A stretch of 64,000 bases of DNA from Solimonas sp. K1W22B-7 (GTDB lineage: Bacteria; Pseudomonadota; Gammaproteobacteria; Nevskiales; Nevskiaceae): assembly GCF_003428335.1 (NCBI RefSeq), contig NZ_CP031704.1, positions 4,972,071 through 5,036,070 of the forward strand. The letters are read 5' to 3'. Both the position numbers and the translations under genes were made by a program. The notes beneath the pieces are model-generated. The model was not told the DNA's origin, made no database searches, and was given only the letters and a program-made list of their open reading frames with translations. Of this stretch, positions 37,092-47,000 are shown one piece after another. The number at the start of each line of letters is the position of its first letter. Position 1 is the first letter of the stretch.

Positions 37092-40000
37092 CTACCTCGC
37101 AACGCCCTCGGTGCCGAAGACGTATGAACCGCCCCCGGACCGATAAACCGCATACCCATCCTTCAGCGCTTCGAAGCTTGCGCCAGCCGGCGCCACCGGC
37201 GCAGTCGCATCGCCGACCGGAAGCCAGATTTCCGCATCGATGCCGGCAGGTATATCGACCGTCAGCCAATACCGGCCGTCGACGCGCCGCCAGCTCGATG
37301 CGAGCACGCCATACGGCGTGCGCACGCGGGCCTCGGCGGATTCAAGTCCTTCCGGCGGCTGAGGCTTGATCCGCGCCGTCGCGTAGCCCGGCGCAGTCGG
37401 GCGGATGCCGGCGAGGCTCTGGTAGAAGTACGAGCTGATCGACGCCCAGTAGTGATGATCCCAGGAGCGCACCGACAGCTCCCAGGCTTCGGCCATCGTG
37501 GACAGGCCGCTGGCGATCCAGAAGCCCCAGCTCGGCGCGTCGGTGCGCGTCGCGACCTTGTATGCGGTATCGACGTAACCATGGTCGGCAAGCATCGTCA
37601 TCACATAGCGACCGGCGTAGACGCCGCAACCAAGGTGATAGCCGCGCTTGACGATGTCATCGTTGAGCCAGCGCATCACGACCGCTTCCTTGCCGTCTGG
37701 CACGAGGCCGAAGGCGATGGCGAGAATGTTCGGCGTCTGCGCGAAGTCTTTCGTCGGCGCAGGCATCTTGTAGTACTCGCCAGCGGCATCCCAGTAGCGT
37801 GCGTTGTAGGCCGTGCGGACCTGCGCGGCAATCGCGCGATATTTGGTCTCGTCGTCCGGCTTTCCGAGCAGCGCCGCGCTGTCGGCGAGCTTGTTCAGCA
37901 TGTGGAAGTAATACGCACTCGCGGTCGCATCGATCGGCCCGTTCGGCTGCTGGCGCAGCGCCGCGATCAGGCCGCCCGGCGGCATCACGGCGGCGTACTC
38001 GCCGAGCATGAAGTTGTTCGGATTTCGGTAGTTGAGCTTCTCCGGCGTGAACCAGGTGCCGGTGTAGTCGACCAGCGCCTTCTGTGTCGCGTACATGTCC
38101 TGAAGGATGCGCTTGTCGCCCTGCTGCTCGTACAGCTCCCAGGGCAGGATGAAGGTCGCCGCATCCCAGCTCGGCACCGGTCCCCAGACCGCGCCCCAGC
38201 CTGGCGTGTCCTCGTAGCCGTAGTAAGGCGTCGTCGGAATCACCTCCGGGATTTCGCCCTTGGCCGATTGCGCATCGCGGAAATCGGCAAGCCACTTGGT
38301 CCAGACGCGCGCGACATCGAAGTTCAGGATCGAAGCCAGCGCGGACGCCTGAGCGTCGCCGGTCCAGCCGTTCTTCTCGTAGGTCGGCGTATCCGTCTGG
38401 TTGCCGAACATGTTGTTCAGCAGCGTATTGCGTGCGGCGGCCTGGATCTTGTTCAGCAGTTCGTTGCTGCTCGTGAAACTCGCCGAGGTATCGATATCCG
38501 AGTGCATCAGCTTGGCGTCGAGCGCCGCGAGCGTCGGCTTGCCGGGAAAACCTTCGACCTGCACATAGCGCAAACCGCTGTAGCCGAACTTCGGCGACCA
38601 CTGCTCGGCGCCTTCTCCCGACAGCGTGTACTGGTCGGTTTGCAGCTGCGTGTCGACCAGACCGCCAGATATCGCGACGGTGCCGTCGTCTTTCAGCTTC
38701 TCGGTCTGCACCATGCGCACCGTCGTGCCGCGTGGCCCCTTGACGCTCAGCTGCAGCCGCCCGGCGAAGATGCGACCGAAGTCGAAGACGTAGATGCCGG
38801 GCTTCGGCTCGCTGACAGAGACCGGCCTTATCGCGCCAGTCACGGCAATCGGCTCCTGCGTGGCAGCGCGCAACGGCCCTGCCGGACCCGCGACGACGTT
38901 CGCGGCAGACCAGCCACTGTCGTCGAATCCGCCGCGCCGCCAGTGCTTCGGCAACAGGCGCGCGTCGTAACGTTCACCCGCATAGACCGAGTCATGCCGC
39001 GTCGGGCCATCGGTCGTGCGCCACTGGCCGTCGGTGCCGATCGTCTGACGCTTGCCATCCGCGAACAGGACCTCGAGTTGCGCGCGCAGCGCCGGCGCCG
39101 CATGCCAGGGCGCCATGTGCCAGTACCACTCGTTCGGCTCGGAGACGCCGTACCAGCCGCGGCCAAGCTCGGCGCTCAACACGTTGGCGCCGCCACGCAC
39201 CGCGCCCGTGACGTCGAACGTGCGATACAGCACGCGCTTGCTGTAGTCCGTGTAGCCGTCCTGCATCGCCTCGCCGATCGCCGTGCCGTTGATCGCGATA
39301 TCCGGCAGGCCGCCGGCGGCGACGTACAGCCGTGCGGAAACCGGTTGAGCCGGCAGCTCGAATGCACGACGCAGCAACGGCGCCGGCGCCGCGATGGGCA
39401 GCACGACATCCTTGTCGGGCACGCCGGCAGCGAGCCTGAGCCCGCTGCCCGTCACCGAGCCGCCCGTGAACGGATTGATGCCGTCCTTGAAGTCGGTCTT
39501 GAATTCAGCACCATCCGCCTGCACCGACACCGCGTGCACGGTAGCCGCATCCTCATGCGCCGAGAAGAAACCGATCGTGCCGTGGGTCTGCGTCGCTTCG
39601 GTCAGCGTATCGGGCACGCCATCATCGACGATCGTGACGATGCGATCGCCGATTGCCTGGATCTGCAGCTTATGCGGCCTGGCGATCCACGCGGCGGCAT
39701 CGGTCGCCAGGGTCAGCGTCTTCAGCGTCGCGAGATTCACCTTGGAACTGTTGCCGCCGACGTAGCGGCGCATCTGCTGTACCAGGCGGATCTGGCCGTT
39801 TTCATGGACGATGTTCCAGAGATAGGCCTCGCCATAGGTCTTGCCGATCGGCTGCGCGCGGAACAGCACGCCAAACGCCTTGCCGCTCAAGGTGAAATCG
39901 ACGACGATCTTCGCGTCCTTGAAATCGTGATCGACATTCAGCCGACCGGAGATCCACTGCGCGCTCCAGTCCTGCGGCTGCAGCAGGCCGGTCTCCCAGT

Positions 40001-40436
40001 GCGAGGGCGCACTCCAGCCAGACACGCGATCCTTGCCGTCCCAGGTCCGCACCTGCCATTGGTAGCGCGTCCGCGATTCCAGCACCGGGCCGGAGTACTC
40101 GACCTGGTGGCTGCTCGACGACATCTGCTTGCCGCTGTCCCACAGTGGCGCGGATTCCATCTCCGCAACGCTCTTCGCGACACGGACTTGATACGCACTC
40201 TGCTTCAGGTCGGTGCCGACGACAGGAACACGCCAGGCGAGCCGCGGCTTCGCGGCATCGATGCCCAGCGGGGCGCGCGCGTACTCGGCGCGCAACGCAG
40301 AGGGCACTGCGGCGGGCCGTTCGATCTCCGCGTTCGCGCGCGGCGCACTGCCCGCGCAGGCAGAAATTCCTTGAACAGACGCGGCCATCAGCAGGGCCAG
40401 AAGGCTGCGGCGGAGTGTCGCTGAGCGGGCGGGCAT
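37092..40436 (-). CDS. GH78 alpha-L-rhamnosidase lipoprotein
   Basis: 1114 aa. The N-terminus ends in a lipobox-like GISAC (Cys near 27), so membrane attachment is likely. Order: Fn3-like domain with YQVRVA and TRYQWQVRTWD (about 45-160), an extra concanavalin-like segment (about 165-310), rhamnosidase N-terminal beta domains (about 340-640), the alpha/alpha barrel (about 650-1000) and a C-terminal beta domain. The proposed general acid is E687 in DTPTYEKNGWTGDAQ, and E983 in TMAEAW is a candidate base. The enzyme removes terminal L-rhamnose from glycosides. Operon position: after an esterase (7 bases) and before the permease (84 bases). Confidence 0.92.
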   Translation of the reverse strand: MPARSATLRRSLLALLMAASVQGISACAGSAPRANAEIERPAAVPSALRAEYARAPLGIDAAKPRLAWRVPVVGTDLKQSAYQVRVAKSVAEMESAPLWDSGKQMSSSSHQVEYSGPVLESRTRYQWQVRTWDGKDRVSGWSAPSHWETGLLQPQDWSAQWISGRLNVDHDFKDAKIVVDFTLSGKAFGVLFRAQPIGKTYGEAYLWNIVHENGQIRLVQQMRRYVGGNSSKVNLATLKTLTLATDAAAWIARPHKLQIQAIGDRIVTIVDDGVPDTLTEATQTHGTIGFFSAHEDAATVHAVSVQADGAEFKTDFKDGINPFTGGSVTGSGLRLAAGVPDKDVVLPIAAPAPLLRRAFELPAQPVSARLYVAAGGLPDIAINGTAIGEAMQDGYTDYSKRVLYRTFDVTGAVRGGANVLSAELGRGWYGVSEPNEWYWHMAPWHAAPALRAQLEVLFADGKRQTIGTDGQWRTTDGPTRHDSVYAGERYDARLLPKHWRRGGFDDSGWSAANVVAGPAGPLRAATQEPIAVTGAIRPVSVSEPKPGIYVFDFGRIFAGRLQLSVKGPRGTTVRMVQTEKLKDDGTVAISGGLVDTQLQTDQYTLSGEGAEQWSPKFGYSGLRYVQVEGFPGKPTLAALDAKLMHSDIDTSASFTSSNELLNKIQAAARNTLLNNMFGNQTDTPTYEKNGWTGDAQASALASILNFDVARVWTKWLADFRDAQSAKGEIPEVIPTTPYYGYEDTPGWGAVWGPVPSWDAATFILPWELYEQQGDKRILQDMYATQKALVDYTGTWFTPEKLNYRNPNNFMLGEYAAVMPPGGLIAALRQQPNGPIDATASAYYFHMLNKLADSAALLGKPDDETKYRAIAAQVRTAYNARYWDAAGEYYKMPAPTKDFAQTPNILAIAFGLVPDGKEAVVMRWLNDDIVKRGYHLGCGVYAGRYVMTMLADHGYVDTAYKVATRTDAPSWGFWIASGLSTMAEAWELSVRSWDHHYWASISSYFYQSLAGIRPTAPGYATARIKPQPPEGLESAEARVRTPYGVLASSWRRVDGRYWLTVDIPAGIDAEIWLPVGDATAPVAPAGASFEALKDGYAVYRSGGGSYVFGTEGVAR

Positions 40437-40443
40437 GGTGAAC

Positions 40444-41370
40444 TCAGGGCGTCGGCTTCAGCACGCCGAGGCTGCCCAGCCAGGCGAGCAGCTGATCAGC
40501 CCAGACATCGCTGGCCTTGTTCTGCTTCTTCAGGCCGAAGCCATGACCGCCGGTCGCGTAGTAGTGCGCCTCGACCGGTCGGCCGGCCGCTTTCCAGGCT
40601 GCTTCGAGCGGCTTCGAGCCCGGCGCGGTGATGCTGTCGTCGTTCGCCGCCGCAATGAACAGCGGTGGCGCGCCTTCGGGTACCTTCGCAATCGTGATCG
40701 GACCGGCGTAGATCGCCGCGAAGAAGTTCGGCCGGCTTTCCGCATCCTCGCTGAGGGCGACGCCGGTGCCGGTGGCGCCGCCGGCGGAGAAGCCGATGAA
40801 GCCGATGCGGTCTTTGTTGATCTTGAACTCGGCAGCGCGGCGGCGCAGCAGCTTGATGGCTTCCTTGCCGTCGGCAATCGCCGGTGGGCTGTACTTGTTC
40901 ATGTCATCGAGCAGCGCCGGCCCCGGCTTGAACAGCGGCGCGAGGATCGCGAACATCTGGCCCAGGAACCGCGCATCGGACGCGGCGGTCTCGCCGAGAC
41001 GATAGCGCAGGACGAACGACGCAACGCCCTGCGACGCGAGCCAGCTCGCGACCTGCGTGCCTTCGGTGTCGATCGACAGGAAGCGGAACGCGCCTCCCGG
41101 CGCGATCACCACCGCAGTGCCGTTGGCCTTCGCCGGATCCGCGGCGAACACCTCGAGTGTCGGCGACACCACGTTGCGGACGACGCGGTCGCCCCAGGGC
41201 ATCTTGCTGTCCTGCTGGATCTGCTGCCAGTTCTCCGAACCTGGCGCAACGCCGGGCCAGACCCTGATCAGTGGACGTGCCGGCGCGGCGGCGGTGTCTG
41301 CCGCGACCGCGTTGCCGGCGATGCCCCAGGCACATAGACACAGGGCAGTCAGACGAAGAATCGAATACAT
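40444..41370 (-). CDS. Secreted alpha/beta-hydrolase esterase
   Basis: 308 aa. Signal peptide ends at GNAVAA. Oxyanion region APGGAFRFLS, nucleophile GFSAGG, acid in ANDDSITAPG and histidine in TGGHGFGL complete the triad. It resembles acetyl-esterase/lipase (BD-FAE, hemicellulose esterase) enzymes found in polysaccharide loci, so it probably removes acetyl or other short acyl groups from sugars. Lies 18 bases after the TonB receptor and 7 before the rhamnosidase. Confidence 0.82.
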   Translation of the reverse strand: MYSILRLTALCLCAWGIAGNAVAADTAAAPARPLIRVWPGVAPGSENWQQIQQDSKMPWGDRVVRNVVSPTLEVFAADPAKANGTAVVIAPGGAFRFLSIDTEGTQVASWLASQGVASFVLRYRLGETAASDARFLGQMFAILAPLFKPGPALLDDMNKYSPPAIADGKEAIKLLRRRAAEFKINKDRIGFIGFSAGGATGTGVALSEDAESRPNFFAAIYAGPITIAKVPEGAPPLFIAAANDDSITAPGSKPLEAAWKAAGRPVEAHYYATGGHGFGLKKQNKASDVWADQLLAWLGSLGVLKPTP

Positions 41371-41388
41371 GGATGGTCCTCGAAATCC

Positions 41389-43980
41389 TTAGAAGCGAAT
41401 GCCGGCGGAGACGCCGAAGAAGCGGAACGATTCGGTGAAGAGCGCGTGTCCTGACGCATCCACGCCTGGCGAGCTGGCCGAGCTCAGCAGATACGGCGCG
41501 AACAGGAAAGCAGGATTGCGCTCGTCGGTGAGGTTACGCCCGAACACCGAGACTTCCCAGTTTTCCCCGGCGCCGCGGACGCCGATACGCCCGCCGACCA
41601 CGGTGCGGGCTCCGACTTCGGTTCTCGTATCGGGCGATGCACTGAAATGCATTTCGGAGCGGTAAACCGCGTCGGCCGAAACGAAGCCTCGCGAACCGAA
41701 CGGCAGGTTGAACGAGTACTCGGGCGAGAAGGTCACCTTCCACTTCGGCGCGACGACCAACTGGCGACCGCCGATGTCCTGCGTCGTCTCCGGATCGGTG
41801 TCCGGGCAGGCCGCGCTGACCTGCACGCAGGCGCCACGATAGCCGTCCGGGTAGGTGGCCGAGTTGTACAGGAAGCCGGCGTTGAACATCAGGTTCTCGG
41901 ACAGGAAGCCGAGAAGGTCGAACTCCAGACCCTTGGTGACGAGTTCGGGCACATTGGTCGGCGTGAAGCTCGCCTGGCCGTTGAACACCGAGGCCTGGAA
42001 GTCCTTGATCGTCGTGTGGAAGAGCGCCGCGTTAGCCGCGACCGCGCCGCCGAACAGCGTCACCTTCACGCCGAGCTGGTAGTCCATCGGGTACTCGGGC
42101 CGCACGGTGTTGATCTCCGCAGGCGTCGGCAGGTTGATGGCGAGCGCGGCGGCGTTGATGGTGGGAATCAGGTTCGGCGGCTTGAACACGATCTGCGGGC
42201 CCTTGTAGCCGCGCGATGCGGTGAAGTACGCCATGATGTCGTCGGTGAAGTTGTACTGCAGGCCGGCCCGCCAGGACACCGCATCGACCTTCTCGCGGCC
42301 AAGCAGGTTCTGGGCCTGCGGAATGATGATCGGGTTCGGCAGCAGGGGGCTCTGCACGCCGATGTACGACGACGACACCATCTGCACGTCGTCGCGCGTG
42401 TAGCGCGCGCCGGCGATCAGCTTCAGCGGATCGGTGATGCTGAAGGTGAACTGCGCGAACACGGCAGCGCTCTTGATGTCCGCGGTGTACTGGTTGGGTT
42501 GGTACAGGCCGACGATATCGCCCAGGCAGACGCCGAGCAGCGTGCACAGCGAGATCGGCACGGTGCCGGTGCCAAGCGCGGCGAGCATGTCCGGGCCGAT
42601 CAGCTGGTCGAGATCGTTCGGCACATGCGAGTCCGAGTAGAACACGCCGGCGACGTACTTCAGGCGATCCTCGGACGGCGAGGCGATGCGGATTTCCTGG
42701 GACAACACGCGATTGTTGAAGGCATTGGCATTGTTGTAGTAGTTGCCGTTCATGCCGTCGACGTCGATCTCGTTGTACTGCGTGTAGCGACGCATCGCAG
42801 TGATCGAGTTGAGCGTGTAGTCGCCGATCGCCCATTCGAGCTGTCCTGAATAGCCCCAGGACTTGCCGCGATTGAAGGTTGGATCGTTGTTGCAGGTGGT
42901 CGTGTTGTCCGCACCCGCGAAAGTACCGTTGCAGCGCGCGATCTCGCGCGGCGCTCCGGTTTCCGGATCGCTGTAGCGATCGTAGGCGAGGTAGATCTGC
43001 TCCGAGGTGTACTGCTGCTCGTAGTCGGCGATCAGGTTCAGCGTCAGGTTCGGCGTGATGTCCCACAGAAAGCGCGCCCGCGCGCCCTTGATGTTCTGCT
43101 CGCTGTCCTCGTTTCGGACGGCGTTGTGGTAGAAGCCGCTGGTGTAGGTCTGGCCGCCATTGATGCGGATCGCCGCGGTGTCGCCGAGCGGCAGGTTGAC
43201 GCTCGCCTGCAGAAGGCGGTAGTCCCATTCCGAGCCCATGTCGGCGCGGAGTGCCGCCATGAACTGGCTCGGATCCGGCGCATTGGTACTGATGCTGACG
43301 ACGCCGGCCGAAGCGTTCTTGCCGAACAGCGTGCCCTGAGGGCCGCGCAGAACTTCAACGTGGCCGACATCGAAGAGACTGACCGATGGCGCCTTGCCGA
43401 GCACGACGCCGTCAACGACCAGCGACACCGCCTGTTCGGCAGTGACGCTGAAGGACTCCGTCGATATGCCGCGGATGCTGATGCGCGTATCGGAGTTGCC
43501 GGGCGTGCCGTTCACCTCGAGCGACGGTGCGAGTCGGCTCAGATCGGTGATCTGGGTGACGTTCGCCGCCTCCATCTGCTTCTGATTCAGGACGGTGATC
43601 GCCACCGGCACATCCTGCAGCCGCTCGGTGCGGCGCTGGGCGGTGACAACGATCGAGTCGATCGTCGTCCGTTTCGAATCGAACTTCTCGGTAAGCGTAT
43701 CAGCGGCCGGCTCGGCGGCAGCCTCGACGGCAATCGTCGGCAACGTCTCCGCAACCGACGCGTCCGCAGTTGGCTCCGTCCCTGCACTTTCCGCCATCGG
43801 CGCTTCGGTCGCTGGAGCTTCGGTCGCCGCGCCCGGCTCCTCCAGATCGGCAAGCAGTTGATCCACTACCTCCGAACCGCCTTCTTCCGTCGAAGCCGCC
43901 CCAGCCTGCGCGTACGCCGGCACTACACCCAACAGCAGCCCGCTGGCTGCCGCCAGCGCGCCCGCCTTGATCGCGTTCAT
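41389..43980 (-). CDS. TonB-dependent outer-membrane receptor
   Basis: 863 aa from ATG 43980. Signal peptide ends AYAQA. An unusual acidic, Ala/Glu/Pro-rich stretch (about 28-105) precedes the TonB-box-like region DSIVVTAQRR. The plug (about 115-230) contains VPVAITVLNQ, RISIRGIST and VEVLRGPQGTLFGKNASAGVV. A 22-strand barrel follows and ends in the outer-membrane signature SAGIRF. Receptors with the IVVTAQRR start are typical of sphingomonad and Caulobacter-like nutrient uptake. Being in the rhamnosidase operon, it is the likely importer of the intact rhamnoside. Confidence 0.92.
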   Translation of the reverse strand: MNAIKAGALAAASGLLLGVVPAYAQAGAASTEEGGSEVVDQLLADLEEPGAATEAPATEAPMAESAGTEPTADASVAETLPTIAVEAAAEPAADTLTEKFDSKRTTIDSIVVTAQRRTERLQDVPVAITVLNQKQMEAANVTQITDLSRLAPSLEVNGTPGNSDTRISIRGISTESFSVTAEQAVSLVVDGVVLGKAPSVSLFDVGHVEVLRGPQGTLFGKNASAGVVSISTNAPDPSQFMAALRADMGSEWDYRLLQASVNLPLGDTAAIRINGGQTYTSGFYHNAVRNEDSEQNIKGARARFLWDITPNLTLNLIADYEQQYTSEQIYLAYDRYSDPETGAPREIARCNGTFAGADNTTTCNNDPTFNRGKSWGYSGQLEWAIGDYTLNSITAMRRYTQYNEIDVDGMNGNYYNNANAFNNRVLSQEIRIASPSEDRLKYVAGVFYSDSHVPNDLDQLIGPDMLAALGTGTVPISLCTLLGVCLGDIVGLYQPNQYTADIKSAAVFAQFTFSITDPLKLIAGARYTRDDVQMVSSSYIGVQSPLLPNPIIIPQAQNLLGREKVDAVSWRAGLQYNFTDDIMAYFTASRGYKGPQIVFKPPNLIPTINAAALAINLPTPAEINTVRPEYPMDYQLGVKVTLFGGAVAANAALFHTTIKDFQASVFNGQASFTPTNVPELVTKGLEFDLLGFLSENLMFNAGFLYNSATYPDGYRGACVQVSAACPDTDPETTQDIGGRQLVVAPKWKVTFSPEYSFNLPFGSRGFVSADAVYRSEMHFSASPDTRTEVGARTVVGGRIGVRGAGENWEVSVFGRNLTDERNPAFLFAPYLLSSASSPGVDASGHALFTESFRFFGVSAGIRF

Positions 43981-44003
43981 CGTCTTCCCCTCGCCTGTCT
44001 TCT

Positions 44004-47000
44004 TTACTTCTTCTTGGGCGCTGCGCAGCTGAAATTGCTGGCGTCGTCCGTCGAACCGCTGCCCTTGTACCGGGCGATCTGCGGATATGGGCACAGCGGT
44101 CGCGTGCGCAACGGCTCCCCCGGCGGGAAGCCGAGCAGCCGCGCATAGTCGACGGCGTACTTCGACGCGATCACTTCCTTCGGCGCCTTGCCGTTCTCAA
44201 CCCAGTCCTCAAGCTTGCCGAGCATGTCGAAGTCGTTCGGTCCGGGGCCGCCGAGGCAATGCGCCATGCCTGGTGCGAGATAGAAGCGCATGAACTCGTC
44301 GGTCTTCTTCGGCCCGACCTTCTCGCGAATCTTCTCGTAGTACTGGATCGATCCCAAAGGCGTCAGCGCTGCGTCACCCCAGCCATGCCAGAGAATCAGC
44401 TTGCCTCCGCTCTGCTCGAACGCGGTCATGTCCGGGCTTGCGTCAAGGATGTTGCGAGCCTTTTCACCACCGAGCACGACGTCCTTGTCGAAGTTCATCT
44501 TCGACAAGTCCCAACCCGGATCGCCGAATACGATGTAGCGGAAGAATTCAGTCGAGAAGAATGCGTGCTTCGACGCCGGCGCGGTGATCCACTCGCCCCA
44601 CTGGATCGATTCGACGCCTGGCGGGAAGCCCGGATACAGCGACTGCTTCTTTGCGTCCGGCGGCCCCTGGTAGATCTTCCTCGTCAAATCGACCTGACCC
44701 GCGGTGAGGCAATCCGCGGCATCGGCGCCCTTGCATTGCAGGACCTTCGGATCGAACTTGCATTGACGCGGGTCCTCGAGCACGCCGTCCTTGACACCGT
44801 CGATCAGATCGCAGCTCTCGAGCACGGCATTGGTGATCAACGCCAGCTTGGCATCCGGCATGCCTTCCGGCGTCGCTGCAACCGCGCGCGCATTCCAGGC
44901 CATGCCGGCGAGCGCCTTGGTCCAGGGATTCGCCGGCGCACCGGAGATGATGCCGTCGAAGTCGTCCGGATAGCGGTTTGCGGCCTGCAGCGCTTCGCGT
45001 CCGCCGTTCGAGCAACCCTGGAAATACGAGCGTTTCGGCGCCGCGCCGTAGTACGCGTTGATCAGCGCCTTCGCCGCAATCGCAGTGTAGTGGTTCGAGC
45101 GATGACCGTAGTCGAGAAGCTTGTCCGGCGCGTTGAGCGCCCACGACGCACCGGAATCGCTGTTCTCGCCCATCGCCGATCCGACGTGGCCGGTGTCGGT
45201 ACCGGCCGACGCGTAGCCGCGCGCGACCGCGCCGCCCATGAACAGATACGGCGAGGTGAAATCGCCGCCGTAGCCGGCATTGCCGGCGCCAACGAACTTG
45301 CCGTTCCACAGATCCTTTGGCGGCAGCCAGACCTCGACACGAATGCTGGACCCGGGGTTCGGCGTCAGCGTCGCCTCGATCCGGCAGTAAGCGGCCTGTA
45401 CCGGTAGCGGCGGCACGCCCTTGAGCCCGATGTCGATCGTATCCGGCGGCGCGACGCTGTGCGTCGCGACAACCTTGCCGGCGGCAAGCTTCGTATCGAT
45501 CAGCGCGTCGCAGGGCGAAGAAATGGTAGTAGCCGCTGCAGCCGACGCCACGCTCTTCGTCTCACTCGCGACAGCGGCAGGGGCGCCACCATCGAAGTGT
45601 TTCCTCAGCGCGTCGATTCCCGGCGTGCCGGCCTTGGCGATCGAGACCGCGCTCGTGCCGATCTCGTAGAGCTGGTCGTCGGCGGGATTGAAGGTCTTCC
45701 AGTTGCCGACGCCTTCGCTGTTCGGCACGCCGGTCTTCGCGAACGACGCCCATAGCGCCCCAAGCTTCGCCGCGGCGGCGCGGTCGGCACCCGAGATTTT
45801 CTCACCGCTCGCATCGAGCTGATCGAAGATGAACGGAACATCGGAGGCATGCGGCGCGCCCTTGAGATCGTCGCGCTTGTCTTCTATCACGTAGTTGAAG
45901 CGATACAGGTACGTGGCCTGACCCGACTTCACCGCGGCGGTCGCGATCGTGCGCGCCGGCTCGACGAAGTTGAGATCGCTCGCGAAGCTGGCGTTGAAGG
46001 CGTCGCGCGAACCATAAGCTGCAATCACCGCGTCCTTGCTGCCACCGAGGCGCGGCAGCAACTCCTTGACGATCGAACCCATGAAGAAGCTCGGCACTGC
46101 GCCGAGCTCATCTCCGTTGGAACCGATCAGCAGCGGCACCTTGTTCTGTTTTCCCGCGGCGAAGCCGGTGACCACCGGCTGCTTGACGATGCGCCCATCA
46201 ATCATCGGGCCGCTCCAGGTCTTTTTCTCGGGATTGAGCAGGCTGATGTCGCCGAGCACCTTGTTGGCGGGCAGTGTGCGCAATTGCGCGGTGGTCGCAT
46301 CCTTGAGCTTCACATCCTTGGCGAACGCGACACCGATGGCTTCCGCCGACGGTTTCTCAGGCTGATCCCGACGCAGGTCTGGCCACTGGTCGCGGCCGCC
46401 ACCGGACTGGCTGATCGCCTGCGCGAACAGACCTTTCGCGGCTTCGCTGAGCAGCAGGTTATTGACCGAGTTGCCGCCGGCGGATTCGCCGAAGATCGTT
46501 ACCTTCGCCGGGTCACCGCCAAATGCGGCGATGTTGCGCTGTGCCCACCGCAGCGCGGCGATCTGGTCCATGAACGCGTAGTTGCCGAGTGCTGCGTCCG
46601 GGCTTTCCGCACTCAGCGCCGGATGCGCAAAGAAGCCGAAGCGACCAAGGCGATAGTTGATCGTGACGACGACGACGCCCTTGGCGGCGAGCTTGTCGCC
46701 GATCGTCAGCGGCGATGAGCCGGAGCCGCTGGTGAAACCACCTCCGTGGATCCAGAACATCACCGGCAGTTTGGCGCCTGCCTTGGCATTCGGCGTCCAG
46801 ACGTTCAGGTACAAGCAGTCTTCGCTGGTCGGCCGCGACGACATCGCCTTGTCCCAGGACTGGCGGTTCTGCAAGCAGTCGTTGCCGAATGCGGTGGCGT
46901 CGCGCACATCAGTCCAGTGCTGCACCGCCGCCGGGGCACGCCAGCGCAGATCCCCGACCGGCGGGGCGGCATATGGAATGTTCTTGAACGCGACGACATC

